A stretch of DNA of 6,383 nucleotides from Candidatus Omnitrophota bacterium (GTDB taxonomy: Bacteria > Omnitrophota > Gorgyraeia > Gygaellales > Profunditerraquicolaceae): contig JAHFFQ010000086.1 of assembly GCA_023247875.1 (NCBI GenBank), positions 1 through 6,383 of the forward strand, read 5' to 3'. The notes under the pieces were generated by a model. It was not told the origin of the DNA. It ran no database searches and saw nothing but the letters and a program-made list of their open reading frames with translations. A program made the position numbers and the translations under genes. Below are positions 5,534 through 6,383 of the stretch, piece after piece; positions within the stretch are counted from its first letter, which is position 1; every line of letters begins with the position of its first letter.

Positions 5534-6383
5534 TTAGCCCACCGCGGTAAAATTTTCATATTCAGGAAACCTCTGTAGTAACCGGTCTTTGAGCCGGGCA
5601 TTCTGACGCGATGAAAGCATAGCATCTGCGGCTATAAGCCTTAATGCCTCCTCCCTTGCCCTTTTCAATAACTGCAGCTGGGTCAAAGGATTGGCGATTT
5701 TTAATTCCGCCAGTCCATGCTGCCTGCTGCCGAAAAATTCACCCGGACCCCTGATCTTTAAGTCCTCCTCCGCGATACGGAAGCCGTCGCTGGATGCGGC
5801 CATTGCTTGAAGCCGAAGCACCGCTTCCTGGCTTTGGCCGTCGGAAATAAGAACGCAGAATGACTCTAGCCTCCCCCTGCCGATCCTTCCACGCAGCTGA
5901 TGCAACTGGCTTAAGCCAAAACGCTCGGCAGATTCAATGATCATACAGGTCGCGTTGGGGATATCAATACCTACCTCCAGGATCGTAGTTGAGATCAAAA
6001 TATCAAGCTGGCCGTTTTTAAACTTAGACATTACCTCCTCCTGCGCTGCTTGTTTAAGCTTGCCGTGAATAAGGCCCAGGCGGAAATCCTTAAACTCACC
6101 CGCTTTAAGTTCAGCGAACATTTTTTTGGCTCCGGCAATATCCAGGGCACCCAGCCCCCGCCCACGGGGGCTGGGCTCTTCGATAACCGGATAAATAATA
6201 TACGCCTGCCTGCGGTAATTAAGCTCCTCTTTGACGATCGCGTAAGCCTTTTTCTTCTCCCGCTGGCTAAAAATCAGGGTTTTTATGGGCAGGCGTCCCG
6301 GAGGAAGCTGGTTGATCACCGAAATATCCAGGTCTCCGTAAATAGTAATCGCTAATGTGCGGGGTATGGGTGTGGCGGTCATG
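5534..6383 (-). CDS. recG: ATP-dependent DNA helicase RecG, C-terminal part (cut by window edge)
   Basis: RecG is a superfamily 2 helicase that remodels stalled replication forks and recombination intermediates. The window holds the last 282 residues; the full protein is usually near 690, so the wedge domain and helicase motifs I-II lie outside. The visible part opens at motif III, TATPIPRTLA (2-11), so its first methionine is internal and not the start. Later blocks are GLIHGKLK (103-110), LISTTILEVGIDIPNATCMI (129-148) and motif VI, QLHQLRGRIGRGR (159-171). The RecG-specific TRG region DGFRIAEEDLKIRGPGEFFG (199-218) follows. An unusual Pro/Gly/Arg stretch, SPRGRGLG at 71-78, replaces the normal short loop and comes from a DNA palindrome listed separately. 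The gene is followed after 18 bases by the glycosyltransferase gene. Confidence 0.95.
   Translation of the reverse strand, partial: MTATPIPRTLAITIYGDLDISVINQLPPGRLPIKTLIFSQREKKKAYAIVKEELNYRRQAYIIYPVIEEPSPRGRGLGALDIAGAKKMFAELKAGEFKDFRLGLIHGKLKQAAQEEVMSKFKNGQLDILISTTILEVGIDIPNATCMIIESAERFGLSQLHQLRGRIGRGRLESFCVLISDGQSQEAVLRLQAMAASSDGFRIAEEDLKIRGPGEFFGSRQHGLAELKIANPLTQLQLLKRAREEALRLIAADAMLSSRQNARLKDRLLQRFPEYENFTAVG
6150..6175. repeat. 26-base GC-rich palindrome read in frame within recG
   Basis: The perfect 11-base arms CCCAGCCCCCG and CGGGGGCTGGG are separated by CCCA. The element is nearly all G and C, unlike the surrounding coding sequence. It encodes roughly residues 70-78 (PSPRGRGLG) of the visible RecG part, in the loop after YPVIEE and before the helix leading to the LIHG motif. 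Other RecG proteins have a shorter loop here, from family knowledge. It resembles the short palindromic elements that some genomes insert in frame into protein genes, such as the Rickettsia type, but I cannot assign it to a known family. Confidence 0.6.

Overview
The window is a single, gapless run of nine genes on the minus strand, read from right to left: recG (3' part only), a membrane glycosyltransferase, rsmD, coaD, yceD (DUF177), rpmF, plsX, fabH and fabD (5' part only). It is an ordinary bacterial chromosomal housekeeping segment. Both end genes are cut by the window edges. I see no tRNA, rRNA, CRISPR array, insertion sequence or phage gene, and no clear terminator. Almost every base is coding; the only spacer above 20 bases is the 94 bases between rpmF and plsX.

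Layout (transcription order). 6383-5534: C-terminal helicase half of RecG, carrying a 26-base GC-rich palindrome read in frame. 5515-3941: GT-C fold membrane glycosyltransferase of the PMT/ArnT type. 3969-3427: RsmD, 16S rRNA guanine-N2 methyltransferase. 3422-2937: CoaD, phosphopantetheine adenylyltransferase, with the start moved to an internal ATG. 2937-2524: YceD/DUF177. 2537-2337: ribosomal protein L32 in its four-cysteine form. 2336-2243: spacer with a hairpin. 2242-1259: PlsX. 1249-272: FabH. 278-1: first 92 codons of FabD, with no stop before the window edge.

How the genes fit together. Junctions overlap or are separated by 4-18 bases except at rpmF/plsX, so most of the block is probably co-transcribed and partly translationally coupled. 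CoaD makes the precursor of CoA and of the ACP prosthetic group. PlsX, FabH and FabD then use acyl-ACP, acetyl-CoA and malonyl-CoA to start fatty acid and phospholipid synthesis. RsmD, YceD and L32 belong to ribosome or rRNA biology. The yceD-rpmF-plsX-fabH-fabD order and the recG/rsmD/coaD neighbourhood are both widespread in bacteria. The glycosyltransferase is the outsider.

Organism. The base composition is moderate (by eye a little under 50% GC) and starts are mixed (ATG, GTG, TTG). Short hairpin repeats are present, and the proteins look generically Gram-negative or candidate-phylum-like. A lineage such as Omnitrophota or a relative would fit, but this is an impression that the sequence alone does not prove. 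The items most worth a second look are the palindrome inside recG, the rpmF-plsX hairpin, and an internal 16-base repeat in the glycosyltransferase gene. I did not find a convincing undescribed system.
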